Shown in pieces: positions 1 to 10,859 of a DNA stretch of 64,000 nucleotides; positions within the stretch are counted from its first letter, which is position 1, and each line of letters begins with the position of its first letter. Source of the stretch: Todiramphus chloris collaris (Eukaryota; Chordata; Aves; Coraciiformes; Alcedinidae); the NCBI GenBank assembly GCA_025345505.1, contig JANVCC010000073.1, forward strand, positions 8,254,593-8,318,592. The letters run 5' to 3'. The notes beneath the pieces are model-generated. The model was given only the letters and a program-made list of their open reading frames with translations, was not told where the DNA came from and made no database searches. A program made the translations under genes and the position numbers.

Positions 1-1298
1 GATCATCTGCACGAAGAAAATTATGTCACTTCCCAGATATTTAATATTTTTGAATCTCCGTCACTGGATTAAAACTTTGGAAAAAAGTGCTTTCAAATTT
101 GTACCTGTATCCATCGTATGGAGCAGCAACAATTTTGCCAACACTTAATGTAAAATATTTTTAATTTGGTTGTAGTCTGTAACGTGCAATATGTTAACCT
201 GAAAAGACTGAGGACTTTAAACTGCTAAGTTACCCTACACAGAAGGCATTTACAGAACATACTAAGGTAAATGTGATGGAAACACATTAGTGACACACAT
301 TATTACAGTTGAATTGATTATTTTGTGTGTACATGTGAATATATGCATGTAAAAATATAAGGGCAACCAGATTATCAGGAGAATTACCTGCTTTTACTAG
401 AATCAAATTTATCAGTATGATACAAATGAACAATATAGAGTTCAACTGAGCATTTTCTATGAGCACTCCAATTTCTATCCCATCAGTAACCATGGCACAG
501 GATAACACCAAAGTTCTCATAATCCTGCTCCAGATAATGATTTGTGAAAAAATGAAAAAAAAGTTTGTGCATCTCCAAGGCCTCTCCTAAAAATAGTTAC
601 AGAACTTACTAAGCTACTTCATTTGCTGTCATAGTAATTCAGAAAACAAATCAGAGCACTTTATAAAAAGAGTTACAACTGAACAATTATATGACCCTTG
701 AAAGTCATCAGTGCACAGGGTTAATCATTTAAGATCTGCAAGGCATCTGCCAGTCTAGATATAAATGAAGTTATTTTCACCGTTAGACCTAATACCAAAT
801 AAGGAATTATTTCAAAGAGAAGAAAAATAGTATTATACTAGTAAACAATTTTGCACTGTGTTTGAGAGGTTAAGTGTTAAGTTAGTGTGAGTAGATAGTA
901 ACAGATGCACCCTCATTTAATTACAGAAGATGCAAAAAATGCCAAAGCAGGTTTGTAACGACAAGGGGTGCTGATGTTACACGAGGACTGTAGAGTTCTA
1001 CTTGGTACAGCAACAACCTACAGAGCCAGTATGGATATTCTGCTTTGGGTGTCCCATAGTAATACTGAATGCATAAAATACAAAGCCCTAAAAACAAAAC
1101 CACATCTGTGAGCACTACAACTGCACAGAAGAGATAACACATAATACATATGGTGTTTCTGAAAATCTATAGAATAAAGCAGAACTCTGTGAATTTCTAA
1201 GACAGTAGCAAAACTAAGCTAAGACAGCCATGAAGGGAGAAAAAAAATGACCAAAAAAAGAAAGTATTTCACTCTAACTAACAAGCAGAAAGGAATAT

Positions 1299-1385
1299 AA
1301 ATCCCTTTTTTAACTATATATATATTAAATCCTTTTTTAAACTATATATACATAAATTAAATTAATTTCCATATATATATGGAAA
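1299..1385. repeat. AT-rich tandem duplication ending in a 20-bp perfect palindrome
   Basis: A unit of roughly 30 bases (a T run followed by ACTATATATA) occurs twice in 1299-1351. A perfect palindrome follows at 1366-1385: TTTCC, ten bases of AT alternation, GGAAA. It could extrude as a cruciform, but no function is implied. Confidence 0.6.
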
Positions 1386-2000
1386 AGCAACAGTCCTGAA
1401 GGGTCAAGCCAACAACAGCATTGAAGTTGTTCTATCAGAGTCACTGAAATAAGCATCAGCATCTTTAACACTAACAAACGAGCATATAATCTAATGAAGT
1501 CAAGGGTAGTCATTCATCTCATTATATCTAATTCTAAAATGTTATTAACCTTTAAAGATATACAGGGATACAAAACAAGTCACTAGAAAGATCTACACTA
1601 GTGAAGGCATTTTTCCAGGCATCCCTAACCAAATAGCACCAATCAACCAAAAAGAAACAGTGAGACCAAAGGGCCAAAACTAACTACTGAAGTCCATAGC
1701 AATAAATATATGTTTGACACATTAGTTATATTTTAGCACAAAGGAACTATAGTCAATAATGAAGACAAAAATAAGGTAGTAGAAGTCTCCAAAATTTAAT
1801 AAAGATACAAAAAATAAGAGCATTCCAGTTTCAAACAGATAAAAACAAACACACACTAAAAAATCCACTGAAAATCCACACCACAGCAATACTTGCCTCC
1901 AATTATTTCCAAAGGAAAAAAACCCTTAAAAACTTCCTACAACAGTGAAAGATACCAACATGGGGGGTGGTTTAGAAGCAAAATTCTATTTAAAAAAAAT

Positions 2001-2455
2001 AATCATAGAATCACAGAATGGTTTGGGTTGGAAGGGATCATTAAAGGTCATCTAGGTCATACCTTGCAGTGAGCAGGGACATCTGCAACCAGAGCAGGTT
2101 GCTCATAGCCACAGCCAACCTGGCCTGGAATGGCTCCAGGTCCAGCATCGACCACCTCTCTGGGCAACCTGGGCCAAGGCCTCATCACCCTGCACATAAA
2201 AAATGTCTTCCTTCTCTCCAGTCTGAATCCCCACTCTTTTATTTAAAACCTTCACCCCTTGTCCTGTCACAACAGGCCCTGATAAAAAGCCTGTTCCCAT
2301 CCTTCTTATGAGCCCCTTTAAGTACTTAAAGGCCACAATAAGGTTTCCCTGGTTCCTCCTCTTCTCCAGGCTGAACAACCCCAACTCTCTCAGCCTTTCT
2401 TCACAGGAGAAGTGCTCCAGCCCTGTGTCACTCATGTCCTCTGACCTGACACATT
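2001..2455 (-). mobile_element. CR1 LINE, 3' fragment, antisense to the + strand
   Basis: The left edge carries the antisense form of the CR1 3' end (ATAGAATCACAGAATGG, then GGGTTGGAAGGGAT). It continues with typical antisense CR1 text such as GCTGAACAACCCCAACTCTC. It is 5'-truncated, like most CR1 copies, and carries no intact reverse transcriptase. It is closely related in sequence to the copy at 8715-9640. CR1 is the dominant retrotransposon of birds and other sauropsids. Confidence 0.9.
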
Positions 2456-5400
2456 TAGACCACTTAAGTAAAAAACAGATTTTAACATTTAAAAAGTCAT
2501 ACAGAACTGACATCAAAAACCTTTCTCTAGAGCAGTGCCAATCCAGCCATCAGTTATTTGTATTTCCTTGTGGCCAGTAGCAATTACCTGTCACTTCTTA
2601 TGCAACTGAAGGCAAACAAAGAAAGGAAAACTGCCTTACCTGTGAGATGCAAGTATCATTTAAAGAGAAAAAGGAAGAGGCTCCATTAAACCACCTAAGA
2701 GAGCACTTACGATTTCTTACCATCAGAGTTCAAGAGCAAATCATACCCATAATGTACGTCAACAAACAACCGCTGCGTATCAAGTCTTAAGTTTCTGCCT
2801 GCACTTATTCCAGAGTGGATCTTTGGAGTCAACATGGATTGCCAGATGATGGAATCTCTCCTATTTCTTCTTTACCATCACAGTTACAGAGTGTAAAAAT
2901 CCTTCCAAGTGTAACCTCTTAGCAATGGAGTCTGCAGCCCTTAACTTTTCCTCAAGTGGATCCTCTTGGTTCTACTGATCCAAGACTGGATTACACCCCT
3001 AATAAGTCTTTTCCCTTAACATCTAAATGGTATTCCCCATTTACATGTACTTAGTAAATCTACATTTTCCAGGGACACCAGCTTACAAGTCTCTCTGAAA
3101 GCTTTCTCAATTCAAGCCATAACTAGAACGAACACAGAACGCATGCCAGCAGTACAAGCCTCAATGGGATAACTGTGCATGTAGAACGCATGCCAGAGTT
3201 TGCCCTTCTCCACTGAAGTCTCTAAGTCAGTTAACCAAATTCATCAGTAATGCATTAGAAAAGAATTCTGTATCCTACAAAAAAAAAAGCCTGAAATCTG
3301 GAGCTACTGTCTGCTAAACACCAATTCTCCACCAAGCTTCCTATCTTTAAGAAAGATGCTCTCCAGAATGCCTCCAGTTGCCAATACTCTGACAGACTGT
3401 GACCAGCAAGCTGCCCTACTCAACACAGACCACCGAATTTATTTGCGAAGACTCAGGAACTCTCCCTCTCCCAGAAAAGCATTCTCTTGTTCCCTAACGT
3501 GCCCTGTATTTGAAAGGGCAAGTCATTGTCCCCAAAGGACTTAATACCAACAAGCGCAAACAAACAAAAGTTCACAACAGTCAAGTGACTGCTCATTCAG
3601 CAAACAAATTAGAAGTGCACCGGTTGCCTGCACACTCCTGGGTTATAGGCTCATGATACCAGGTAGTTTTGTAGATCGAAGGAAGACCCTGAACTACTAA
3701 CAAAAAAGAATATTCTGACAATTAATAAAGTTCTACAAATGGCAGCAAGTAGCAACAGCTTAGCAGGAAGTGTGTCAAATATTTCCTCAGTGCCACCGGA
3801 TCCTATACAATTCTGTGCATAAGTTTCTTTAAAAAAGAAAAACAAATCTTGTCGCTTGCACACGGAAACCAGGTATTGAATAAATAATAGCTGGAGGGAG
3901 TAAAAAATCCTCCATTCTGTCTGGACTAATATTTCTCTTGTCTTCATTTGAAGGTTTTCTTATACTGTCTTACCTTCTCATGGAATTTGTCTCCCACTTT
4001 ATTTTCAAAGTAAATTACAACTTCCAACAAGACCTAACATAAAAGTTTGTAACATTACTTTTTCTAATTCTCAACCCAATTTCTTCCTCCTTTCAAATGA
4101 TACTGAAAACATAGCTTAGGGTGATATCCCTGGCTTTTATTCTGGCAATCTGTCTTGCAAATGAATTACAAGCTCTCTCACAGAAACAGATGATACAGTA
4201 GGACACGTGCCGTCACGGACACCAAGGAACTTAGCTGTTGATGGACTCTGATCTGTCAGTTAGATATTTCTTGTGCTTTATATCACAGTAACAAGGAAAA
4301 GCAGCACCTAAGCACCTACTTCAGTAGTAATAAATATAATTATTTGCTAAAGCCTGTTTTCTATCAACTGTTAGAGGTCTATTCCTTGTAATCTATGCTA
4401 ACAATTATTTCTGTCCACTTGTACTTGCTTACTGCTGCTCCTGTATTTGTTCTATGCATATTCTCTTTCTCTTGCCATGATTATCTTTTTTCTTTTTACT
4501 ATTTACTCTGGTAACTGAGTTCTAAAGTAGTAGTTCAGTCATGTGAGTGCATCAAACAAAGCAGCAGTTTTCCCTCTATGCATGTAGCCATGTACAGCAA
4601 GGAGCTGTTAAATCTAGCTAGATTAGGTAGCACGACAGAAGTGAGTGGGGTTTTTTAGAACCATTTGTCACTTTACTTCTAGAATCAGCATTATATCTGT
4701 AGGAAACCTACGCCTGAAGGCTGATCCGTAGCTTTCTAAACCCACCCAGTCTATTTTCTCTACTCTGCAACCCCTGCAGGGAATGTATACCTCCCACATT
4801 GTCAGAAGCTGATGCAGTTGACAGGAAAGCCTATGGGATAGCAAATACAGCTTCAAAGTTTTCTATTAAGAAAGCCTTCGGTTGCTCTCCGCTCATTCTT
4901 CTTGAAAGATATCCCCTCAGGCCACTGTAGTTCTATTGCTAAAGATTTAACTGATGATTCCACAAGAGAAATGGAAATTGTATCTGTTATATAATGATAT
5001 ACTGTATAAAAAAAATGACACTGTAACAGTTAAAATGGCATCCCCTACTCAGGCTTTCCTCCAATTTTCCTTTGAGAACACTTACAACCTCTGCATTAGG
5101 CTCATCCTCTCATCTGCTCTGTTCAGTTCCTTCTTCCATTGCATGAACAGCTTCTCCAAATATACGTAATACCATGGAGAAAGTATCTGACTTTGTTTAA
5201 AAAGCAGACTAACAACTACGATGAAGTCATTCACAAACCCCTCTGTATTTCAGTTCCCAAGAAGAGGAAATGCCCAAGTCATTCACGGGGCAGGCAGCAC
5301 CACACTTTGAGCCGATGCTCTATTTCAGGTATCAGGGGGTACTTTGCTAGGCACAGAAAGTTTTGATACTGCTGTATTCCACATCTGCCTACCTATGTTA

Positions 5401-6164
5401 TGCATTAATGGGTCCAGTGACATCACACCAAGCCTCTGGCATACAGTATTTCCATTCCTTATATACAACAACCCAGAAAAGAGGTTGTGCACCAACTACT
5501 TAGATTTTGTTGAAAAATACACACCCTATCTTACTAAAGTATAACCCAGTCTCCTTGAAAACACTTACTTTTCTCCTGCTCAGAAGCCTCCAGGTTAATA
5601 CGTCATTTCAGTTGTAGAAAACATAGAGACATCCACTTCAGTGTGAGATGAGAGGACAACAGTGTGTTCATTCCTACAACTTTCAAACAACAGTTGACTC
5701 TTACACTGTAGCTGGCCCCTGACAGGAATGGAACAGGTAGGAAGACACTATCGGCACTGCCAGAACATTTAAGTTGATGCTACTTTTGAAAAAAACTTCA
5801 GAAAGGAATCAAAACCCCAGAATAGCTGCTACTAAAAACATTCTGGAAAAAGGAAACAAAGAGTACTAGTTCTTTTATGTTTTATCTTGCATCAGGAAGT
5901 CTGGCACCAAGTAGCTGGAATTAAGAACTTTGGTTTCTAAAAGTTTCAGGTATGGTTTTGAAACATTCCTAACGTGTAAAACTTACACAGACTTTTAATC
6001 ACGCTTATGTTCCCCATACATATTTGGGCATCTTTCTGCACACAGTTAAGCGTCTCCTCTCTCATCCTCTGACAAAGAATACTGCCTTTATTTGTTTCCT
6101 TTCCCAAATATATTCACTAGTGGCTTTCATATGAAAGCTGCTTTGTATCTTGGCAAAGTCAGAA
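2456..6164. other. Non-coding stretch, nothing assignable
   Basis: AT-rich sequence with no recognised gene, RNA or repeat family. Open frames are all under 100 codons. Minus-strand segments with fair splice sites (about 2641-2850, 3976-4035, 4140-4250) were examined and are not supported by any recognised protein. Confidence 0.5.
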
Positions 6165-6372
6165 GTAGGTTGGACATTAGGAAAAACTTCACTGAAAGGG
6201 TTGTCAAGCAGTGGAACAGGCTGCCCAAGGAGGTGGTGGAGTTGCCATCCCTGGAGGTATTTAAAAAATGAGGTGCTGAGGGATGCAGTTTAGTGGTGGA
6301 CTTGGCAGTGCTGGGTTAATGGTTGGGACTCAATGATCTTAAAGGTTTTTTCCCAGCCTAAGTGATTCTATG
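6165..6372 (+). mobile_element. CR1 LINE, 3' end fragment, sense on + strand
   Basis: Sense-strand CR1 3' region, recognisable by AGGTTGGACATTAGGAAAAA near the left and GACTCAATGATCTTAAAGG near the right, ending at GTGATTCTATGA. Only about 200 bases remain, all from the extreme 3' part of the element. Confidence 0.88.
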
Positions 6373-7560
6373 AAACAAAACACACTTTTACCCAATTCAA
6401 ATTCTTAGAAAAATTAGTATTTTGTCTCCTTTAAAAGAACACACACAGTAGTAAAAATTTACAGGTACTTCTCATTAAATTAGTCTCGAATTCAACATTA
6501 ACTATTGTTAGTTAACACTAACTCCACATACCGGGAACACATGAACACTCGAGTCTGCTCAGCCTTGATGCTACAAGCTCATCTCTTCAGCAAGAGTGTC
6601 TTTTGGAAGTTTCCTCCTGATCAAGCACAGAATGATAAACAGTGCAAAAACGGAAATTCTGCATTTTACTTGAAATACCTCATCTCTTCTGACATTTGTC
6701 ACACATCGATGCTACCGACAACCCAAAAAGTTCTGTGTGTTAAGGCTTGTGGCACTTACCAGCTTTGTTAATAACTCTACAGCCTAACTTTTGTAACCAC
6801 CATTAAAGTGAAAACTCTGTCAGGGAAGAGATTCTGGTTTTGCACAGTGCTAATCCTGTACTATGAGATACCTGCCCTTCAAATCTGGTTAATGATAAAC
6901 AAATATATGACTATTAGCAAGCAGTGAGCACAAAACAGGCATTATGCAGTAGAGCCAAGGTGCTTTTTAAACATACATAGTTTTGTTTAGTACCCATCAT
7001 GACAAGCCAATCTACAGGCCAGCTGCAAAATAATTAATACCTACACAATTTTAATACTCAACTTGCCTACGTTGCTTTCTATAGTACCAGGAAAAACTGA
7101 GCTTTCTGTGAAAAAAGCTAATACCCTTCTTATGCTCTGAATTACATGTACACCTGGAAAAAAAAATATATATACAAATACACAAAAACAAACAAACAAA
7201 CCAGAAAAAACTCCAATCACACAAAGCAGAAACTACTTTTTGTCAACCACAGCACAAAGATCAGCAAGCACAAACACTATCATCTTCAAGAGTCACTTCT
7301 TGTTTCTTCTTGTTTTACATCAACTAAAAACGTTTGCTCTGAAATGGAAGGTTTCAGCTTTTTAGCCGTGAACACTGAAGAAATCACATGCTTCAGAACA
7401 AAATTTAAGCCGCTCTGTAATGAATACCATTGTGTCTTAAAAGTCTGAAAACAAACCAAAAGCACTCCGAATATTTTCACATCACAGGGGAGTTTTTGTT
7501 TGGGGTTTTTTTTAACAGGAAAGGTAAAAATGACAGCTCAAAGATGTCTCTACTGAGCCA
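6373..7560. other. Non-coding stretch left of the CpG island
   Basis: AT-rich, with an A/C-rich low-complexity tract at about 7170-7215. No gene recognised. A minus-strand donor-like site (GTAAGT) near 6755-6760 follows no convincing exon. Confidence 0.5.
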
Positions 7561-8002
7561 CGACGCTGGGCTATGCGCTCCAGCGAGGTCTCGCTTCCAG
7601 ACGGACCGATGGCAGCGGGGCGTGAGGAGCCGCCGGAGCCGAACAGCAGCAACCGGCCCCGGCAGCCCGGCACCCGCAGGTGCCTCCCGGCCCGCCGGGG
7701 GTGCGGGGCTCCCGCTGCGCTCGGGGCTGCAAAGGGCCCTCGCAAAAGCCTCCGAGAAGCCCCAGGCCGCCCCGGAAGCGAAGAGGCAGGAGACGGGGGG
7801 ACGCGAGGTGTGCCGAGCCCTGCGGGAGAGGGGCTGGGCCGGCGGGAAGGCCCGGGCCGGCAGCAGCCCCCGCCCGAGCGTACTGCCGGGGACGGGCGGT
7901 AAGGGAAGGAAAGGACCCGCGGCGCGGGCAGGGGCCGGGGGTGCGGGGCCGGATCCCGCCGGGACGGACCCCGCTGCCCGGCCCGGGCCCCCGCGCACTC
8001 AC

Positions 8003-8500
8003 CGCGACGCGGCCGCCGACGCCGTCGCGGGCCNNNNNNNNNNNNNNNNNNNNNNNNNNNNNNNNNNNNNNNNNNNNNNNNNNNNNNNNNNNNNNNNNNN
8101 NNNNNNNNNNNNNNNNNNNNNNNNNNNNNNNNNNNNNNNNNNNNNNNNNNNNNNNNNNNNNNNNNNNNNNNNNNNNNNNNNNNNNNNNNNNNNNNNNNNN
8201 NNNNNNNNNNNNNNNNNNNNNNNNNNNNNNNNNNNNNNNNNNNNNNNNNNNNNNNNNNNNNNNNNNNNNNNNNNNNNNNNNNNNNNNNNNNNNNNNNNNN
8301 NNNNNNNNNNNNNNNNNNNNNNNNNNNNNNNNNNNNNNNNNNNNNNNNNNNNNNNNNNNNNNNNNNNNNNNNNNNNNNNNNNNNNNNNNNNNNNNNNNNN
8401 NNNNNNNNNNNNNNNNNNNNNNNNNNNNNNNNNCGCCGTCGCGGGCCCGAGTCCGGCGCCGCGCGCTCCCCGCCCCGCCCGGCACGGGCCCGCCTCGCCC
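8003..8500 (-). other. MTM1: Probable first exon (likely non-coding) of the leftward gene, interrupted by the gap
   Basis: The minus strand reads GCG then GTGAGTGCG at 8005-7994, an excellent donor inside a CpG island, so an exon ends at 8003. Its start is unknown because 8034-8433 is unsequenced; 8500 is only a notional limit. No start codon with a convincing frame can be read. The MTM1 symbol is an inference from the human order MAMLD1-MTM1 in the same orientation and from the distance of about 16 kb to the MAMLD1 3' end. No myotubularin residues were seen, so another gene is possible. Confidence 0.4.
8034..8433. other. Assembly gap of exactly 400 N
   Basis: Unknown bases. The 14 bases just before the gap (CGCCGTCGCGGGCC, ending at 8033) are repeated exactly as the first 14 bases after it (8434-8447), which suggests overlapping contig ends and a gap that may not exist. 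Confidence 0.98.
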
Positions 8501-8502
8501 GC

Positions 8503-8510
8503 TCACGTGA
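8503..8510. promoter_or_regulatory. TCACGTGA E-box in the CpG island
   Basis: A perfect 8-bp palindrome with the core CACGTG and flanks T and A, the form preferred by the MiT/TFE factors (TFEB, TFE3, MITF) and also bound by USF. Its place in the promoter of a putative endosomal phosphatase gene would make sense, but binding is not shown by sequence alone. Confidence 0.5.
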
Positions 8511-8714
8511 GGGGCCGGCCCCGCCCCGCCGGGCGGCTCCCCGGGGCTGCCGGGAGCTGTAGGCCCGGGGCTGTAGAGGCCGGGGGGCGGAGACAGAGGG
8601 GGGTGGGCGGGAACCGGTACCAGCCGCTGGGCCCTCGCCCTCGCCAAGCGGAGCGTTCCCAGGGGAAAACACCGAGCACGGTCCAGCTCGGAGCAGATCG
8701 GGTTGTGGGATCGA

Positions 8715-9640
8715 TAGCTGTAGTCACAGACGGCTTTGGGTCGCAAGGCCCATTTAGTGCAACCCCCCTGCAGTGAGCAGGGCCATCTGCAACCAGAGCA
8801 CGTTGCTCAGAGCCATAGCCAACCTGGCCTGGAATGGAGCATCGATCACCTCTCCAGGCACCCTGGGCCACGGTCTCACCACCCTCCACATAAAAAATTT
8901 CTTCCTTCTCTTCAGTCTCCCCTTGTGAGCTTAAAACCATCTCCCCCTGTCCTGCCATAACAGGCCCTGATAAAAAGTCACAGAATCACTCAGGTTGGAA
9001 AAGCCCCTTGGGATCATCGTGTCCAACCAATAGCCCTACTCCACAAGTTCACCCCTAGACCACATCCAAGCGACGTTTAAACACATCCAGGGACGGGGAC
9101 TCAACCCCCTCCCTTGGCAGCCCATTCCAATATCTCACTGCCCTTTCTGTGAAGTCTGTCCCCATCTTTCTTACCCTCCCTTTTTAAGTACTTTTAAAGC
9201 TGCTATAAGGTCTCCCCAGAGCCTTCTCTTCTCCAGGCTGAACAACCCCAACTCCCTCAGCCTGGCTGATTGGGGGAGGGTCCCTGCCCCTTGATCAATC
9301 TTCATCACCCTACCTCTGGACATGCTCCAACAGGTCCATGTCTCTCCTGTGCTGAGGACTCCAGAGCTGGACACAGAGGAAGAATTACCCCCCTCGACCC
9401 ACTGGCCACACTTCTTTTGATGCAGTCCAGGGTCTTCTGGGCTGGGAGTGCACGTTGCCAGCTCATGTCCAGCTTTTCACCACCAGTACCCCCAGGTCCT
9501 TCTTGGCAGGGCTGCTCTCAATCCTTCATCCCCCAGCCTGTGTTGATACTGAGGCTTGCCCCAACCCAAGCGCAGGACCTTGCACAGAGATGATCAGAGA
9601 TATCCCAGCAGCCCCAGCCTTCTGGATGCTCCCTGAATAC
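8715..9640 (-). mobile_element. CR1 LINE, 3' part, antisense, split by a younger CR1
   Basis: Antisense CR1 3' region beginning at about 8715 with a degraded form of CACAGAATGGTTTGGGTTGG. It runs through text homologous to the copy at 2001-2455 and on into more internal sequence (for example GGTCCTTCTTGGCAGGGCTG near 9496). It is interrupted at 8979-9151 by a second CR1 insertion. Its 3' end lies directly at the CpG-island border, so the element landed close to the promoter. No intact open frame for the reverse transcriptase remains. Confidence 0.9.
8979..9151 (-). mobile_element. Nested CR1 insertion with a 4-bp target duplication
   Basis: The inner element starts with CACAGAATCACTCAGGTTGG, the antisense 3' end of a different CR1 subfamily, and is 5'-truncated after 173 bases. 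The tetramer AAGT stands on both sides (8975-8978 and 9152-9155). Removing the insert and one AAGT restores the host order AAAAAGT then CTGTCCCC, which aligns with AAAAAGCCTGTTCCC in the copy at 2001-2455. Confidence 0.85.
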
Positions 9641-10843
9641 AAATAAAAACTGATAAGTAGTAGAGGAATTGGTGATGCAGATGCCAGGAGGATTATTCAT
9701 GTAAGATTAAAAAAAAATTAAAAAAAAAATCCATTATAAAATGGCCCATTGCTGCTGTACAAAGAGCACCTGAGTACATCTAGAGGACGAGGTGGTGATT
9801 GGGAGATGCTTTGATGTCTGATGCTATGCGCTCTCAGGAAAAGGGGATATATTGTGATATATTAAAATACTTTTGATGTTATAAAATGTATTTTTCAGTT
9901 ACAAAACAACTGTGTCTGGTTTCTCCAGTGGAGAAACTTGGTTTCTCTGTCACTGGAGGGACAATGCAGCTCCCTGGTCTCAGGGCAGGATACCAAAGAA
10001 GAGCTATCAAAGAAAAAAGAAAACAATGTAAAACAAAAGTGAGCTTTGGCTCCTTCATGATCCCAGGTGATTAGGAGCTTCATATTCAGTTCAACCCATT
10101 TTAACCTTGCACCAGCCTGGAGCTGGCACTACCTCCTGTGGAAGGAAGATCATCACCTGCCAGTTTGCAAGCACCATACCACCAGCCATCACCTCTGCTT
10201 TTCCATACCTTCCTGAAAAAGTATTCCTCCAGTTTAATTTTGCCAGTTGTTTGTTATGAAAAATTAGTTACACCATCTGAAAAGCAGAGTCTGAGCTAAA
10301 GGCGCTTTGAGGTGAACCATGCATTTGTACCAGACAAGATGTACTTTCAGAAGGAGCCACAGACAAGCATTTCAAAATTAATTGTATTCATTCCTTTTAG
10401 GTCTTTCCTTTGCTACCAAAACCTTTAAAAAAAAATAAAATAAAAAAATCATCAAACAAAAGCACCACAAGGGAATTGGGCTGGTGCCTCTTACAACAGA
10501 AAAAATCATTTCTGAAGTAAAAAATATTTTTCTACAATAAGCATGGAACTGTGTGTTTTACATTAATAAGCAGCAGCAGCAAGGAATGAGCCGAAGGAGG
10601 TGAAACATTAGTTCACCTTCCCCATGCAGGCAGTCTTGTTTGTTGTCTTCTGGTACAGTACGTCTTTGCTTCTGACATCATCTCTTCAGTAAAGACTAGG
10701 TAGGAAATTCACTGATGCAATTCCAAAGTCTTGCTTTGATTGATTCCAGTGTGGTATTGCCAACTGTAAATCAGAAATCAGTGTATTGGTTTATATGTGT
10801 ACATTTATATGTATAGACAGACATTTATTGGTCTATATATGTG

Positions 10844-10859
10844 TGTGTGTATACACACA
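10844..10859. repeat. TG/CA 16-bp palindrome within a short TG repeat
   Basis: TGTGTGTATACACACA reads the same on both strands and sits in a short TATG/TG microsatellite. Confidence 0.6.

Larger units (their letters stand above)
1..7996 (-). other. Probable first intron of the gene starting at the 8 kb CpG island
   Basis: This stretch lies downstream, on the minus strand, of the splice donor at 8002-7997 and is AT-rich with no coding exon that I can assign to a family. Two CR1 fragments (2001-2455 and 6165-6372) and short AT repeats are the only clear elements. Several short open segments with usable splice sites exist on the minus strand (for example 3976-4035 and 386-522), but none matches a protein I recognise, and open stretches of this size are expected by chance. 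If the gene is MTM1, this is intron 1 and the start-codon exon lies left of position 1. That reading rests on synteny, not on sequence seen here. Confidence 0.4.
7560..8700 (-). promoter_or_regulatory. CpG-island promoter of a minus-strand gene
   Basis: GC content and CpG density rise abruptly at about 7560 and fall again near 8700, in otherwise AT-rich DNA. The island contains Sp1-type GC boxes (CCCCGCCC near 8467-8480 and again near 8518-8528) and an E-box palindrome at 8503-8510. The minus strand has a consensus splice donor at 8002-7997, so transcription probably runs leftward from about 8.4-8.6 kb. Long open frames on both strands are an artefact of high GC and of the unknown bases in the gap. 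By human synteny the gene is probably MTM1, a phosphoinositide 3-phosphatase of endosomes. A divergent + strand transcript cannot be excluded. Confidence 0.75.

Noticed and set aside
2069..2580. Open frames on both strands around 2.1-2.6 kb
   Set aside because: They lie mainly in the CR1 fragment and are not intact CR1 proteins.
7430..8776. Long frames (up to 448 codons) across the CpG island on both strands
   Set aside because: They bridge 400 unknown bases and reflect GC-rich DNA with few stops; no domain is recognisable.
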